Part shown: one piece after another, positions 11,741 through 23,687 of the stretch
Position numbering within the stretch: position 1 is the first letter of the stretch
Layout of the letters: every line of letters begins with the position of its first letter
Source of the DNA: Misgurnus anguillicaudatus
Lineage: Eukaryota > Chordata > Actinopteri > Cypriniformes > Cobitidae
Length of the DNA stretch: 64,000 bases
Assembly (NCBI RefSeq): GCF_027580225.2
Contig: NC_073352.2
Span: 1,862,501 to 1,926,500, forward strand
Direction of reading: 5' to 3'
Notes under the pieces: generated by a model
The model's input: only the letters and a program-made list of their open reading frames with translations
Told to the model about the DNA's origin: nothing
Databases searched by the model: none
Translations under genes and position numbers: made by a program

Positions 11741-12097
11741 ATTTCCACATAGGAAATTCCAGGCCTGAATTTGCCTCTTCAGCCATCAAAACCCAACATA
11801 ATGACAAATGTGCCATGGTCATAATCAACTTTGATGGGCAAACAAAGAAAAGAAGTATGGTGGTCCTAATAATCCTTTAGGTGAGTGTAGTTAACTGACA
11901 AGCAGCCTTAGTCATAATAGCGGGATACTACTTTTACATATGAAGTTTATATCAGTGCACAAACAGGTGTATTTTAAGACATCTCCTCCTGTCTGATTTT
12001 AACATCCATTTGCTCCTGACAATATAAACGTGACAGGCCGCGGCAGGCACTGGCATGCCCACTTGAAGCCGATAGTGCAAATATGGCTATTGTAGAT
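11741..12097. other. No feature recognised
   Basis: The sequence is non-repetitive at the scale visible here, without an ORF or terminal repeats. The last 40 bp before the MITE at 12098 may belong to the L2 fragment that resumes at 12266. Confidence 0.5.
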
Positions 12098-12265
12098 CAG
12101 GGGTGCCCAATCCTGCTCCTGGCGATTGACTATTTTCCACAAACCTGCCTTCGATTTTCAAGTTATCCTGAAGACATTGATTAGCTGCTTTAGGTGTTTT
12201 TGATTTGAGTTGGAGCTGAACTCTGCAGGACAGTCGTTTGCCAGGAGAAGGATTGGGCAACCCTG
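12098..12265. mobile_element. Short hAT-type MITE (CAGGGGTGCCC ends)
   Basis: This 168-bp element starts CAGGGGTGCCCAATCCTG and ends with the near-complement AGGATTGGGCAACCCTG. The flanking 8-mers TTGTAGAT (12090-12097) and CTGTAGAC (12266-12273) match at six of eight positions, consistent with an aged hAT target duplication. It interrupts an L2 endonuclease fragment. Confidence 0.75.
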
Positions 12266-12440
12266 CTGTAGACCCTGGTGACTTTAATATCCATATTGAT
12301 AACCCAAAAGATGCATTAGGACTAGCGTTTATGGATGTTCTTAATTCTCTCTGTATTAGACAAAACGTGACCGTGGCCCCACACATTCCCGTAAACATAC
12401 ATGAGACTTAATTCTGTCACTTGGGCTTAATATTAATGAC
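12266..12440 (+). pseudogene. L2 endonuclease fragment
   Basis: The translation gives GDFNIHIDNPKDALGLAFMD, then VLNSLCIRQNVT and [11 protein letters not shown]. This matches the endonuclease of the L2 copies at 38.2-38.9 kb and 44.6-44.8 kb. It is cut on the left by the MITE and on the right at about 12440 by unrelated repeat sequence. Confidence 0.85.
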
Positions 12441-12548
12441 ATAGTAACAAGGCTTTAAACCGGTTCACAGAACGTAAACGAAAACCAGAAACTTTTGATG
12501 TTTTGCAAGGAACAGAAACGAAACCAGAAACTTTCAAAAAATATATGT

Positions 12549-13353
12549 GGTAACACTTTACAATTAGGTTCATTAGTTAATATTAGTTAATGTATTAACT
12601 AACATGAACAAACTATGAGCAATACATTTGTTACAGTATTTATTCATCTTTTTTAACGTTAGTTAATATAAATAAAGCTTTATTTGTGTGACGAGACTGA
12701 CAGGTTAGGTTCCATTTGCAACTCTTTATTGATGTTTTCAAACAGCAAACAACAGTAAACAATGGGCACATCCAAGTAATCATAAACATATAACAGACCA
12801 GGTTCGGGGCAGGCGGCAATCAATCATAAACGTTAATCAGTCCAAGATCGGGGCAGGCAGAAAGCAGTCGTAATCGTAATCCAGTCCAAGTTCGGGGCAG
12901 GCGGCAAGAATCAATAAACCAAGAGACAGTCCAAAATAACACCAGGAAATCAAACACGGGTACACACAGGGAAAATGCTCAGAAATGCTGCTAGGGCAAA
13001 CAAGACTTCGCAAAGTTCAGGTGGCAGAGTCCCAGGTTAAATAGACCCGCTGATACGCTGCAGCTGGTGTGAAATCAGCGGGTCACAGTGCATGATGGGG
13101 AATGTAGTTAATATTCGGGTGAATGGGAAGTACCGGGAGCGTTGGCGCTGACATCCGTCACAATTTGCTTGTTCATGTTAGTTCACAGTGCATTAACTAA
13201 CATTAACAAAATTTTAATAAAAGTATTTGTAATTGTTGAAATTAACATTAACAAAGATGAATAAATGCTGTATAAGTGCAGTTCATTATTAGTTCATGTT
13301 TATTAATGTAGTTAACTAATGTTAACTAATGAACCTTATTGTAAAGTGTTACC
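12549..13353. mobile_element. hAT MITE (GGTAACAC...GTGTTACC) split by a solo LTR
   Basis: The ends are perfect inverted repeats beginning GGTAACACTTTACAAT, and both arms are rich in TTAGTTAATG/CATTAACTAA words. A perfect 8-bp duplication ATATATGT lies at 12541-12548 and 13354-13361. A related half-copy lies at 55858-55985. The element itself was the target of the LTR insertion at 12687-13162. Confidence 0.85.
12687..13162 (-). mobile_element. Solo LTR, 476 bp
   Basis: It starts TGTGACGAG, ends CCGTCACA (TG...CA termini, 7-bp terminal inverted repeat) and is flanked by the 5-bp duplication ATTTG at 12682-12686 and 13163-13167. On the minus strand it has TATTTAA about mid-length and AATAAAGAG near the end, so it is a minus-strand LTR. 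It contains three units of about 45 bp built on TCGGGGCAGGC (from 12803, 12848 and 12891). No internal region or second LTR is present, as left by LTR-LTR recombination. Family likely Gypsy-like, by general resemblance only. Confidence 0.8.
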
Positions 13354-13361
13354 ATATATGT

Positions 13362-14082
13362 TCTGGAACACTATCGTTTATTTAAAATAATGGTAACCGG
13401 TTAATACATTTATTTTTTCGTTCTCTGATGCTCAATCATAAGAGGTAAATATTGTAGGCGACCAAGTTTCTCAATATGTTTGTTTTTTAATATTAATTAG
13501 TGGTGTAATGGATCACAGTTGATCCGTGATCCGTACAGATCATGACCCACAGTTTGGCTCACATGCGATTTGCGGATTAATACGCAAATTTAGGGTGAAA
13601 TAGGGTGAAAGTTGATTATTTGCACATGTTTCAAAGGCTTGCAAATGTTAACACTTAAGTGATTTTAAACAATTTTACCACAAAATGGTGCTAAAGTGAG
13701 CAATTTTCTTTACGCACAGACGTAGATGCGGTTAAATGTGTCCGGTCCAACTCCAATTAAACGTGATCATCGCTATGCCCTTCAAAGATCAGAACTCTTG
13801 ATGTATAAACTTGAGAGAGAGTTGCACTACTGTGTCTCATACTGTAGTTCATTAATATATATTTGGCGAATAAAGCACTGAAAAACAACGTGATTTTCAC
13901 TTTATGTGGAGCGATTGTTTATGCTGCATCTTCTTCCCGAAGCGCTGTTTGGAATTCGTCCTTCGTCTGTGTGTGTGTGTGTGTGTGTGTTTTAAGTGCA
14001 CTCAACAAATGTAGGCATCTCAGAATTACAGTTATGCCGCTTACATAATGTAGCCTTTTTTAATGTTTGATGACAAGATTCA
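13362..14082. other. Repeat remnants without a gene
   Basis: Near 13362-13500 the sequence that received the hAT MITE continues (CCGGTT-containing repeat also seen at 12450-12540). At 13500 a hAT-like left end AGTGGTGTAATGGATCAC begins, but no matching right end was found. A (GT)n tract lies at about 13969-13991. Confidence 0.5.
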
Positions 14083-16795
14083 AATCAATTCAATTTTATT
14101 TATATAGGGCTTTTCACAATTTGGTAATTGTATCAAAGCAGCTTTACATTAATAGATGCAGTGAAAAGCACAGAAAATCAACAGATAGCACAATATAATA
14201 CACATTGAAACGGATAAGGAGATTAAGCGGAGATTAAGCGGGTCAGGCATCAGCTGGGCATCACGTTGAAGAACAGCCAGTAGATCAGAGGTCGGCCGAC
14301 TTTCACATTTACCGGAACTGGATCTGTTTGTCTTATTGTCCTCGTGATCGAGGACGAGACAGGGAGAGAGAAACAAAATCTTATTAGCGTAGGGGCCGTT
14401 CACATAAAAAGCAAGTGTCACACAGTGATGTGGTTTAAGTCAGCTCGGTTCTGGACAGGCTAACTATTGCTGGTTAAGTGAATTACATATAGTTGATGAT
14501 TTTAGAAAATTTGTGGGCCCAGGGTGAGTCTATGAATGGGGCCCCACATATGATCTATTAAAAAGAAACTCGTTTGACTAAGTCCAGAGGCACCACTGCC
14601 GTCGTTAATACTAAAGTACAGTGGCAAACGGTTCTTTATCACATACGATTCTAAAGATCATGGGAAAAAGCCAAAATCGCAACCCGACCATATGTGGAAA
14701 TTAAGACTCAACAGACAACTAATTCAAAGTTTCAGCATATGACTAAATAGTAGTAATGACATTTACCATGCTTTGGAGGTTTGACGAAAAAAAGGTTTTA
14801 ATTAATTTTTTTATTAGTTTGTACAAGCTAGCTATTTTGAGATAAGTCCCATTACTAAAACAAATTATTTGAATGCCTTGTTAAAGAGAAACGTTTTAAG
14901 TCTAGATTTAAAGTTATCTACTGTCTCTGATTTTCGGACATTGGTTGGTAAATCATTCCATAGCTTAGGGGCTAAGTAGGAAAAGGATCTACCACCTTTA
15001 GACACTTTTGATATTTTAGGGATAATTAAGAGACCAGAATTTTGCGACCGCAATGCATGTGATGGATTGTATTCTGATAATAATTCTCTAAGATATGAGG
15101 GTGCTAGGCCATTTAAGGCTTTGTAGGTGATAAGTAATTTTAAATTGTATGCAATATTTAACTGGTAGCCAGTGTAAAGATGCCAGAATTGGGCTTATGT
15201 GGTCATACTTCTTAGATCGAGTAAACACTCTTGCAGAAGCGTTTTGAACTAGCTGAAGCTTGTTTACTTGATTTGCATGGCATCCTCCGAGTAACGAGTT
15301 ACAATAGTCTATTCTAGAGGTCATAAAAGTGTGGATAAGCTTCTCTGCATCTGATGCAGACAACATATGGCGTATTTTTGAGATATTTCGAAGATGGAAG
15401 AATGCTGTTCGGCAAACATTGGAGATATGGCTATCGAAGGATAAATTGCTTTGGAACATCACACCTAAATTCTTAACCGTGGAGGTTGGCACCACAGTGC
15501 AGCCATCTATGGGCAACTTGTAATCTGTCATTTTATGTTTGTAGCGATTCGGTTCGATAACAAGTATCTCTGTCTTATTAGAGTTTAGCATAAGAAAGTA
15601 ATGTGCCATCCAGTCACTAATATTGCTGATGCAGTCTGTTAGCTTAGAAAACTGGTGTGTTTCGCTGGGATGTGAGGAGATGTACAGTTGGGTATCATCT
15701 GCATAGCAGTGAAACCGTATGTTATGTTTCCTGATAATATCTCCTAGTGGTAACATATATAACGAGAACAGGATAGGACCTAAAACTGATCCCTGCAGTA
15801 CACCGTATTTAACCAGGGAGTGATATGACTCCTCCTCATTTACATAAACAAAGTGATAGCGATTGGTTAGATACGATCTGAACCAGGCTAGCACCTGACC
15901 ACTGATGCCAACATAGTTTTCTAGCCTATTGAGTAAGATTGTGTGACCTATTGTGTCAAAGGCTGAACTAAGGTCTAATAATATAAGGAGTGGGATTTCG
16001 CTACGATCGGATGTTAGGAGAAGGTCATTTGTAACTCTAAGCAGTGCTGTCTCTGTGCTATGGTGGGGCCTGAATCCTGATTGGAACTTTTCATACATAC
16101 TATTATTTGTTAAAAATGTGCATAGCTGGCTTGCCACTACTTTTTCTAATATTTTAGAAAGAAAAGGGAGATGTGAGATTGGTCTAAAGTTATTAAGCTC
16201 TCCCTGGTCAAGGTGTAGTTTTTTAATGAGCGGTCTAATAACTGCTAGTTTGAAAGCTGTTGGAACGTAGCCTAATTTTAGTGATGAGTTAAAGATATTT
16301 AGTACTGGGTGTGATACTACAGGGAATGCCTCTTTGAGTAATTTTGTGGGAACAGGGTCTAATATACAGGACGATGATTTGGATGACGTTACTAATTCAG
16401 ATAGCTCTTCTATTGTTGTAGGTTTAAATGACTCAAGATGTTTGTATGGTAAGCTAGCGTTAAATGTATTATTGGGTAGAGTGGTGGCTGCTTGCGTACC
16501 TACAATGTTTTCCCTAATAATCGTAATATTCTTAGTAAAGAAGTTCATGAAGTCGTTACTTTTGTGTGGGAGTTTATTAGTGGGTTCTGTTTGCTCTTTA
16601 ATTCTAGTCAGTTTCGCAACTGTGCTAAAGAGGAACGAGGGTTATTATGATTTTCTTTAATAAGATTGCTGATATACGTAGATCTGGCGATTTTTATAGC
16701 CTGTCTGTAGTGTTGAACACTCTCTTTCCATGCTGCACGCCATACCTCTAGCTTTGTGCTTCTATAATTTCTTTCCATTGATCTAGCTACTTAAG
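14083..16795 (-). mobile_element. 5'-truncated L2 LINE
   Basis: On the minus strand the copy runs from the linker after the endonuclease (near the [20 protein letters not shown] position of ORF2) to the L2 3' end, whose AAAGC.CTATATAAATAAAATTGAATTG signature lies at 14083-14125. The 3' untranslated part (14130-14860) matches that of the plus-strand copy at 47.0-48.0 kb. Truncation at the 5' side is the usual outcome of target-primed reverse transcription. Confidence 0.9.
14865..16795 (-). pseudogene. L2 ORF2 reverse transcriptase, truncated and frameshifted
   Basis: A 486-codon open stretch (16548-15088) covers the reverse transcriptase: [36 protein letters not shown] (motif A, normally DTIDH), [20 protein letters not shown] (motif B, normally GVPQGS), [13 protein letters not shown] (motif C, intact), SNKTEIL and the C-terminal [13 protein letters not shown] and [16 protein letters not shown] blocks. 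Near 15130 a small deletion shifts frame, and the C-terminal end (KGGRSFSYLAPKLWNDLP) resumes in the 62-codon stretch 15053-14865. No endonuclease is present. The altered motif B and the frameshift make it inactive. Confidence 0.92.
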
Positions 16796-16986
16796 GATAG
16801 AGACTTAAGGAAAAGTATGTAAAGAAAAGTATGTAGACTAATCATTTAAGCTTAATGTCCTAATGATCAGTCTACCAGGGTACCCCCAGGATTGTCAAAC
16901 ATAAATTCAAGGCTTTTTAAGACCTTTTTAATACCACTTCAAATGAAATTTAATACCTACATCGCACCCATTCGGGTACAATAAAT
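16796..16986. other. Short unassigned stretch
   Basis: AAAGTATGTA units are duplicated at 16810-16845. From about 16877 the sequence has the look of a hAT-type repeat end (AGGGTACCCCCAGGATTG...), but the partner end was not found. Confidence 0.4.
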
Positions 16987-17412
16987 TAGGGATCGACCAA
17001 TATGGATTTTTTTTGTGCCAATGCAATACAGATTTTTTCCCATCAGCCTTAGCCAATGACCGATACAAGCTTCCGATTTTCTTTAGCCAATATTTGGAGC
17101 TGATACTGCTTTTGCTCATTCAGTTTACATCATAAAAATGACACAATGATAAAAACAAATGTTACAACTCTTAATTTAAAAAATGAACGTTTATTAAACT
17201 ATATTTAACAAATAGTAAAAACAGGTGAGTTAGAACAAGTAAGGAAACTCAGTGCTGCTGAAAATGCTAAGCATAAATAAAATAATTACACTATTGCACA
17301 CAGTAGCAGCAACCAAGCAGCATAACAAGGGGAACACTGTACTTTTTCCTTGAAAGTAACCAACTATTTACAACCTATTTAATGCTTAGGTCAAAGTTTT
17401 AATGCACTTAAC

Positions 17413-17695
17413 TTAAAGGAACAGTATGTAAGAAATTTATATCAATTAATCATAAAATGGCCCTGATATGTCACTAGACATTAAGAAATAATTTTCATTT
17501 CAAACACTTATATCTCTGACAACAGTGTTCTGGCCAGGATATTGTCATTTAAAAAGTGGAGTTGCAGCCCTCAACTGATGTTTATGTTGTCATTTTGTGT
17601 ATTGGCCACCAGTGTGATTGCAGTACCAGTTTAAGCCACAAGTTTTGTGATTGCAATACCAGTTTTGGCCACAATCCTACATACTGTTCCTTTAA
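17413..17695. mobile_element. Small MITE with TTAAAGGAACAGTATGTA ends
   Basis: Terminal inverted repeats TTAAAGGAACAGTATGTA(A/G)GA bound a 283-bp element that starts and ends with TTAA. This matches the TTAA target preference of the other elements in the window. Two near-copies of a ...GATTGCA.TACCAGTTT... segment lie inside, at about 17618-17636 and 17650-17668. Confidence 0.7.
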
Positions 17696-18067
17696 TCTCT
17701 TGTAGAGCAAATGTCTTTCATAAGAAGACAAGGAAAATGTAAACAGCAATACTGATCAAAAAACAACTTAAAAAGAATTCTGAATTACATGCGCATTGCC
17801 CTACTTCTGTAGCTCACACACCCTAGGGCCCTATAATAAATGAGAGAGATAGTTAGTTTGCCTCGGCTCGCTTGAAACGTATAAAACTGAACAAATACAC
17901 AAGGATTTGTGTTCGGACTTTGGTCAGATAGTAGAGCGCGTGCACGTGAGAGAGGTCCAGTGAGAGAGACATGGATGAGAGACTGCATGTATCTTTGCGC
18001 TCCCAGTGAGCGGAAATGTTAACAAAACATACAAAATAACACTTCTCCGGTCACATAAAAGTCATGT

Positions 18068-19007
18068 CATTAAATATCGCATACAATTTAAAATATTACT
18101 AATTATTAATCACCTACAAAGCCTTAAATGGCCTAGCACCCTTGTATTTTAAAGAATTACCGTCAGAACACAATCCACCACGTACACTGCGATCACAAAA
18201 CTCCGGCCACCCAATCATCCCCAGAATATCAAAAGTGTCTAAAGGTGGTAGATCCTTCTCCTACTTGGCCCCTAAGCTCTGAATGATTTACCAAATAATG
18301 TTCGAGTATCAGACACAGTCAATTTAAAACTAAACTTAAGACATTCTTCTTTAACAAAGCATTCACATAAAATGTCCAGTAAATGTACCTATCCCGCAAT
18401 AGTTAGTTTGTCTAGAACAAAGCACTCAAATACCTCATATGGGTAATATACTTATGCCGCAATAGTTAGCCTGTCCTGAACCGAGCCGACTCAAACCACT
18501 ACACCGTATGACACCTGCACCACACGTGAACAGCCCCTACGCTAATAGGATTCTGTTTCTCTCTCCCTGTCTCGTCCTCGACCCTGTGGACAATGAGACA
18601 AACAGACCCAGTTCCTGCAGCCGTGAAGGTCATCACACCACTGATCTACTGACCGTCCTTCAACGAGATGCCCAGCCGATGCCTGACCAGCGACCACCGG
18701 CGTAACCAGTTTAATTCGCTTACCCCGATAGAATTTATATATATAAATATATATGTATCTCTCTCAAGGGTTTTTTCCCTCCTAGGAGTTTTTTCCCCCT
18801 GGACTAGCCAGGAGGGTTTTTCACCTAGGGGGTTTTTCATTCCCTGGAGAGTCCGCCACCTTTGGCTTAACTTACTACTTTACTGTATACGTTACATTAT
18901 TACTATGCTCGTTTTTCTATGCTTTTCATATATCTATTAATGTAAATCTGCTTTGAAACAATTAACTATTGTGAAAAGCACTATATAAATAAAATTGAAT
19001 TGAATGT
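18068..19007 (+). mobile_element. L2 3' fragment, datable by an empty site
   Basis: The insert starts within the ORF2 C-terminus (…YRIQFKILLI-equivalent), continues through [11 protein letters not shown] and KGGRSFSYLAPKL with stops, and ends at the L2 tail TATATAAATAAAATTGAATTG. The flanking sequence AAAGTCATGT / GGGAACTGCTCGGAACT is found uninterrupted at 22741-22770. This shows the exact insertion point and a target duplication of about 4 bp (ATGT). Confidence 0.88.
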
Positions 19008-19680
19008 GGGAACTGCTCGGAACTAAGTGCTTAGCGTCGAATTTCTTACTTTTTTTCGCTGACAAAAATTCAGTGAAATTCCGCGTTAACAACCATGAAC
19101 GTATGCAATCATGAACTGAGCTCTCCACAATGACGAGAAACTATCAGCAATGAATATTGATTTTTAGCCTTTTACTACTACATATATTTATGGAGATGAG
19201 AATTAAAAACCCACCCTGTCCAGCTATGATCAGCTGATCGGCTGATCACATGACCTGCGTTCGCTTGCGGCATTATGAGCACGCGTCCAAACGTCAGACT
19301 GGTGGTCGCTGAATAAAACTCCTACAAATACCACGGAAACTATCGGGGAACGCAAGCCGCGTAACGGCCGATGCCGATACACCTAAAACCTGCTAAAATC
19401 CGCCCGATGTATCGGCCGGCCGATATATCGGTCGATCACTAGAATAAATAATATATATAGTGCCCTATAAAATCCGTTTTATTTTTTCCCAAATTCCGTT
19501 TTCTCCGTTTTAATTTTTGCTAATTCTGTTTTATTAGTTGTAATTTTTGGCATTTTTTTTACCCTTTACTGTTATTTTAGTCATAAAAAGATTGTGCCTT
19601 TAATGTTAATGATTAAAATGTAAATGATTTGGGGAAAAACGGGATAACACAATTACTTAATGACTGTAAAACATGCATTT

Positions 19681-19713
19681 ACACACGCACATACACACAC
19701 ACACACCCACACA

Positions 19714-19778
<65 letters not shown>
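19681..19778. repeat. (CA)n microsatellite
   Basis: A run of nearly 100 bp of CA dinucleotides with a few interruptions in its first third. It lies inside the hAT element of 19458-23065. Confidence 0.97.
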
Positions 19779-19954
19779 CTCAATTCAATGCATTGTTTAG
19801 TGTTGTTGCATAAGGCTACAACAAGGTGTCAAAGCAGTGGTGCCTTCAGAAGTGCCTTAAACACATCGGTCCAGGGGAACCATAATTTATACACAATCGC
19901 TTGAAATGCATATAACTTTACAAACATACAAAGGATAGTGATCTGACTTAGGAC

Positions 19955-22435
19955 TAGGGATGGGAATCGAGAACCGGTTCTACTTAAGAACCGGTTCCCA
20001 GTGAATCGATTCCTTTGAACCGTAAGCATGCCTGCTTAACGATTCCGCTTATCGGTTCCGCTCGTTGCACATGTGTCATGACGTCACACACACGCTGTGT
20101 TGTTTTGGTTTAGAACGCAGCAAACATTGCATCTAGGCAGAACGATCCAAAGTTTGGTTATATTTTGTGGTGGGCAGAGCGAGGCTTCGCGAAACACTGA
20201 AACAGTTGAATCAGTAACTTATATTTCACGCGAACATCCGACAATACGGTCGCGTTGCAGGAGGTTGCAGGACTGTCGCGTGTTTGATACACTATTACAC
20301 AACAACACCAGTGAGTCAAGCACCAGCAGAGCTAACGGGATCTGTTATTAATGCAGAAGGTAATGTGTTAAGGTTAATGTGAGCGCCATTTCATTATGTA
20401 AACTTTTACTATACGGATAATATCCGGTGTCATTGTCCATCAAATTGCTGACGGCCAGAGTCTGGCTGGCTCTCACACTGGCTCAGAGAGATTGCAGAAA
20501 GTATCTCTCGTGCACCTCTAGCTACTCCGTTTACAGAGGCAGGGAGGAATAAAATGACAGAGGCGAGGATAAACACATTTCATCGAGCAGTAGAGGTGGC
20601 CACTACTTAAAGGAATAGTCTACTCATTTTCAATATTAAAATACGTTATTACCTTAACTAAGAATTGTTGATATATCCCTCTGTCATCTGTGTGCGTGCA
20701 CGTAAGCGCTGGAGCGCGCTGCGACGCTTCAATAGCATTTAGCTTAGCCCCATTCATTCAATGGTACCATTTAGAGATAAAGTTAGAAGTGACCAAACAC
20801 ATCAACGTTTTTCCTATTTAAGATGAATAGTTATACGAGCAAGTTTGGTGGTACAAAATAAAACGTAGCGCTTTTCTAAGCGGATTTAAAAGAGGAACTA
20901 TATTTTATGGTGTAATAACACTTTTGGGAGTACTTCGACTCGCCTGAAAAGTCCGCTCCCCTTCTCCCTCTCATAATGAGAGAGGGAGGGTGTTACTGCG
21001 CCGAGTCGAAGTACTCCCAAAAGTGCTATTACGCCATAAAATGTAGCTCCTCTTTTAAATCCGCTTAGAAAAGCGCTACGTTTTATTTTGTACCACCAAA
21101 CTTGCTCGTATAACTACTCGTCTTAAATAGGAAAAACGTTGATGTGTTTGGTCACGTCTAACTTTATCTCTAAATGGGACCATTGAATGAATGGGGCTAA
21201 GCTAAATGCTATCGAAGCGTCGCAGCGCGCTCCAGCGCTTACGTGCACGCACACAGATGATAGAGGGATGTATCAACAATTCTTAGTTAAGGTAATAACA
21301 TATTTTAATATTTAAAATGAGTAGACTATTCCTTTAAGTATTTCTACTTAAAAGTACATTTTCAAGTATTTGTATTTTATCAGTGTTTTTGTATTTTTTT
21401 GAAAACATACATTCCAAAGCATATTATCATAATTTTAACTCCACTACATTTCATAATTTCAAGTTTTTGGTTTATATTTAAAGGCGGAGTCCATGATGTT
21501 TGAAAGCCAATGTTGATATTTTAAATCACCTAAACAAACACGCCCCTACCCCAATAGAATCTGGACCTTCTGTTGATAGACCCGCCCCACACATACGCAA
21601 ACCGGCATTTGATTTGATTTGATTGGCTATAAGTGTGTTTTGGTAGTAGGCGCGTCTCCTTTTCCAACGCGTTTTTCAAACATCGTGGACTCCGCCTTTA
21701 ATATTTAAGTACATTAAAAATCTAGTAATGTTTTTTACTTTTACTTAAGTAAAAAGTACTTTTACTCAAGAAAAGTAAAAGTACACAATTTTTATGTAAT
21801 TATGTATTCAATCAGTTTTAATATGCAATATAAATACACAGTATGATTCTATGCTTTAGAATGTAGTGAACATTTTTTAGTAAAGTAATTTTGTTCAACA
21901 CTCTGATAAAGCACATATGCTTGAAAAATGTAACTAAAATACTCAAGTAGAGTCCACATCTGCCGAGCAGTGACTAAGTTTGTGGTAAAGGGTTTGCATC
22001 CGTTTGCAACAGTAGATGCATCTGCATTTCGGTAGGTTAATTTGCTGTATTTTGTCCAGCATCATATCTTTTCAAAAGAAAATAACAAATGCATGCATGA
22101 CCAAAAGTTGCATGTTTTATGTCAGTTCTGTTTTATTAATTCCTAGTCCTATCATATATTTACTGGTTGAGAAACACTGCCCTAAGCTATAGGTCCCTGG
22201 ACTTTACTTTAGGAAGTAGCTCACCTACTTTTCAGTTTGTTCTGAGGTTGCTACACATAATTTGTATTAATTAACTCGCTTTAATATCTGTTCAGAAGAC
22301 ACAGAACAGAGTATACACAAAGATACAAATTTGTACTTATTCCCTCACCCAATGAGAATCGATAAGGAATCGGATCGATAAGCAACATCGATAATGGAAT
22401 CGGAATCATTAAATTCTTATCAATTCCCATCCCTA
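19955..22435. mobile_element. hAT-type element (TAGGGATGGGAATCGA ends)
   Basis: Inverted ends TAGGGATGGGAATCGA and, reversed, TAGGGATGGGAATTGA are flanked by a perfect 8-bp duplication CTTAGGAC (19947-19954 and 22436-22443). It carries GGTTC/GAACC-rich subterminal sequence and a 723-bp palindromic insertion at 20611. No transposase is seen. Confidence 0.9.
20611..21333. mobile_element. Palindromic foldback element at a TTAA site
   Basis: Two arms of about 333 bp (20611-20943 and 21001-21333) are near-perfect reverse complements, with a loop of about 57 bp rich in GAGAGGGAG/CTCCCTCTC. TTAA flanks both ends (20607-20610, 21334-21337) with AGGAATAGTC termini. TTAA duplication is known for piggyBac and Kolobok superfamilies. 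The sequence does not decide between them. Confidence 0.9.
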
Positions 22436-23082
22436 CTTAGGACAGCATGAGCGCGCAGCTCTTTGCACATGCGAGCGAAAGAGAGACAGAGAGCGGCACC
22501 GTGACGCAGATGATTATATTTTAAATACGAGGGACAGTTAGTTTGCCTCAGCTCGCTTGAAATGCAGAAAACTGAACAAATACATGAGGTTTTGTGTTTG
22601 GACTTCAGACAGATGCGAGAGCGTGTGCACGTGAGAGAGGTCCAGTGAGACAGACGTGGATGAAAGAGTGCATGTATTTCCACTCACAGTAAACAGAATG
22701 TTGACAAAACTTACAAATTAACAGTTCTCCCGGTCACATCAAAGTCATGTGGGAACTGCTCAGAACTGGGCTTTGCGTCGAATTTCTTAATTTTTTTCAC
22801 TGACGAAAGCAGAGTCGTGGAAAGCCTCTATGGTTTCAGTGCTTTGGAGGGGGTCTGAAATGATGGAAGGGGGTATGTCGCCCAGATTTACTTCCCCCCG
22901 TCTGCATTTCCCCCAGACATACATTCGTCTCCCACACAAAAACAGAATTTTATTCAAAATAAGTAAAATTCCGCGAAATTCCGCATTAACACTAGATTCC
23001 GTGTTAGTTTGCCAATTCCACGATTCCATCCGCGATTCCCTGATCGTGGAAATTATAGGGCCCTATATATAGATAATAAATA

Positions 23083-23088
<6 letters not shown>

Positions 23089-23155
<67 letters not shown>
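23089..23155. repeat. (AT)n microsatellite
   Basis: About 65 bp of alternating AT directly beside the right end of the hAT element at 23065. Confidence 0.97.
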
Positions 23156-23156
<1 letters not shown>

Positions 23157-23687
23157 CTGTTTATCTTTATACAGGACCATACTAAAGTTTTCTAATGCTA
23201 ATGCTAAACGTGTGACAATGTCAATATGTAGCCTATAGTGAATATTGCAAGATGATATTATAGATACGTTTTTAAGCTATTTTATATTTTGTTTACTATT
23301 TAATTAGAATTAAATTAGGCATATAAATAAAATTGAATTGAAAAATATGTGTTCGGCGCAATGTGTAAACTTATGTGCATCATGCGTCTTGTCAAAACAA
23401 GTGCCTGATGTACATCCGTCTAAAGGGTTTATGGTAAAAAGATGCTCGCGTTTGCCAGATACTCACTTCAGGGCTCGATTTAGTTAGGTAATTATATTGT
23501 TTGCAATTCGTCGTCGTCTTGTTGGTCATTGCTATCCTCACGTAACAAGTAAAACTGTCAGGAAATTACATAATTTAACCCATTATTCCACTCCTCTGCA
23601 GTTAAGTCAAAAAATAAGTCATTTTGTTTTTACCTCAGAAACTAACATTGTTTTAGCGTTTCTTTTTTCCTTTCTTCACTAAGTAAC
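23156..23687. other. No gene; small L2-tail-like remnant
   Basis: At about 23320-23343 ATATAAATAAAATTGAATTG matches the terminal signature of the L2 copies, but nothing upstream of it is recognisable. The rest is unassigned. Confidence 0.45.

Larger units (their letters stand above)
16987..19441. mobile_element. Composite hAT-type element (TAGGGATCGACC ends)
   Basis: The left end is TAGGGATCGACCAATATGG and the right end, reversed, is TAGTGATCGACCGATATAT. Flanking 8-mers CAATAAAT (16979-16986) and GAATAAAT (19442-19449) agree at seven of eight positions. It contains a small MITE (17413-17695), a segment related to the hAT at 19458-23065 (from about 17820), and an L2 3' tail (18068-19007). No transposase is seen. 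Confidence 0.8.
19458..23065. mobile_element. hAT-type element (TAG.GCCCTATAAAATCC ends) with nested hAT
   Basis: The left end reads TAGTGCCCTATAAAATCCG; the right end, reversed, reads TAGGGCCCTATAATTTCC. Interior AAATTCCG/CGGAATTT-type words recur at both flanks. The flanks are TA-rich, so the target duplication cannot be fixed. A 2.5-kb hAT element is inserted at 19955. A related internal segment also occurs at 17.8-18.07 and 19.0-19.1 kb. Confidence 0.7.

Noticed and set aside
13500..13620. Complete hAT element starting AGTGGTGTAATGGATCAC
   Set aside because: Only the left end is recognisable; no right terminus or target duplication was found.
19629..19904. Open frame with long Thr-His run
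   Set aside because: It is only the translation of the (CA)n microsatellite.
22787..23072. Host exon suggested by overlapping 80-codon frames on both strands
   Set aside because: It lies inside the hAT element of 19458-23065, with frames open on both strands and no splice-site support.
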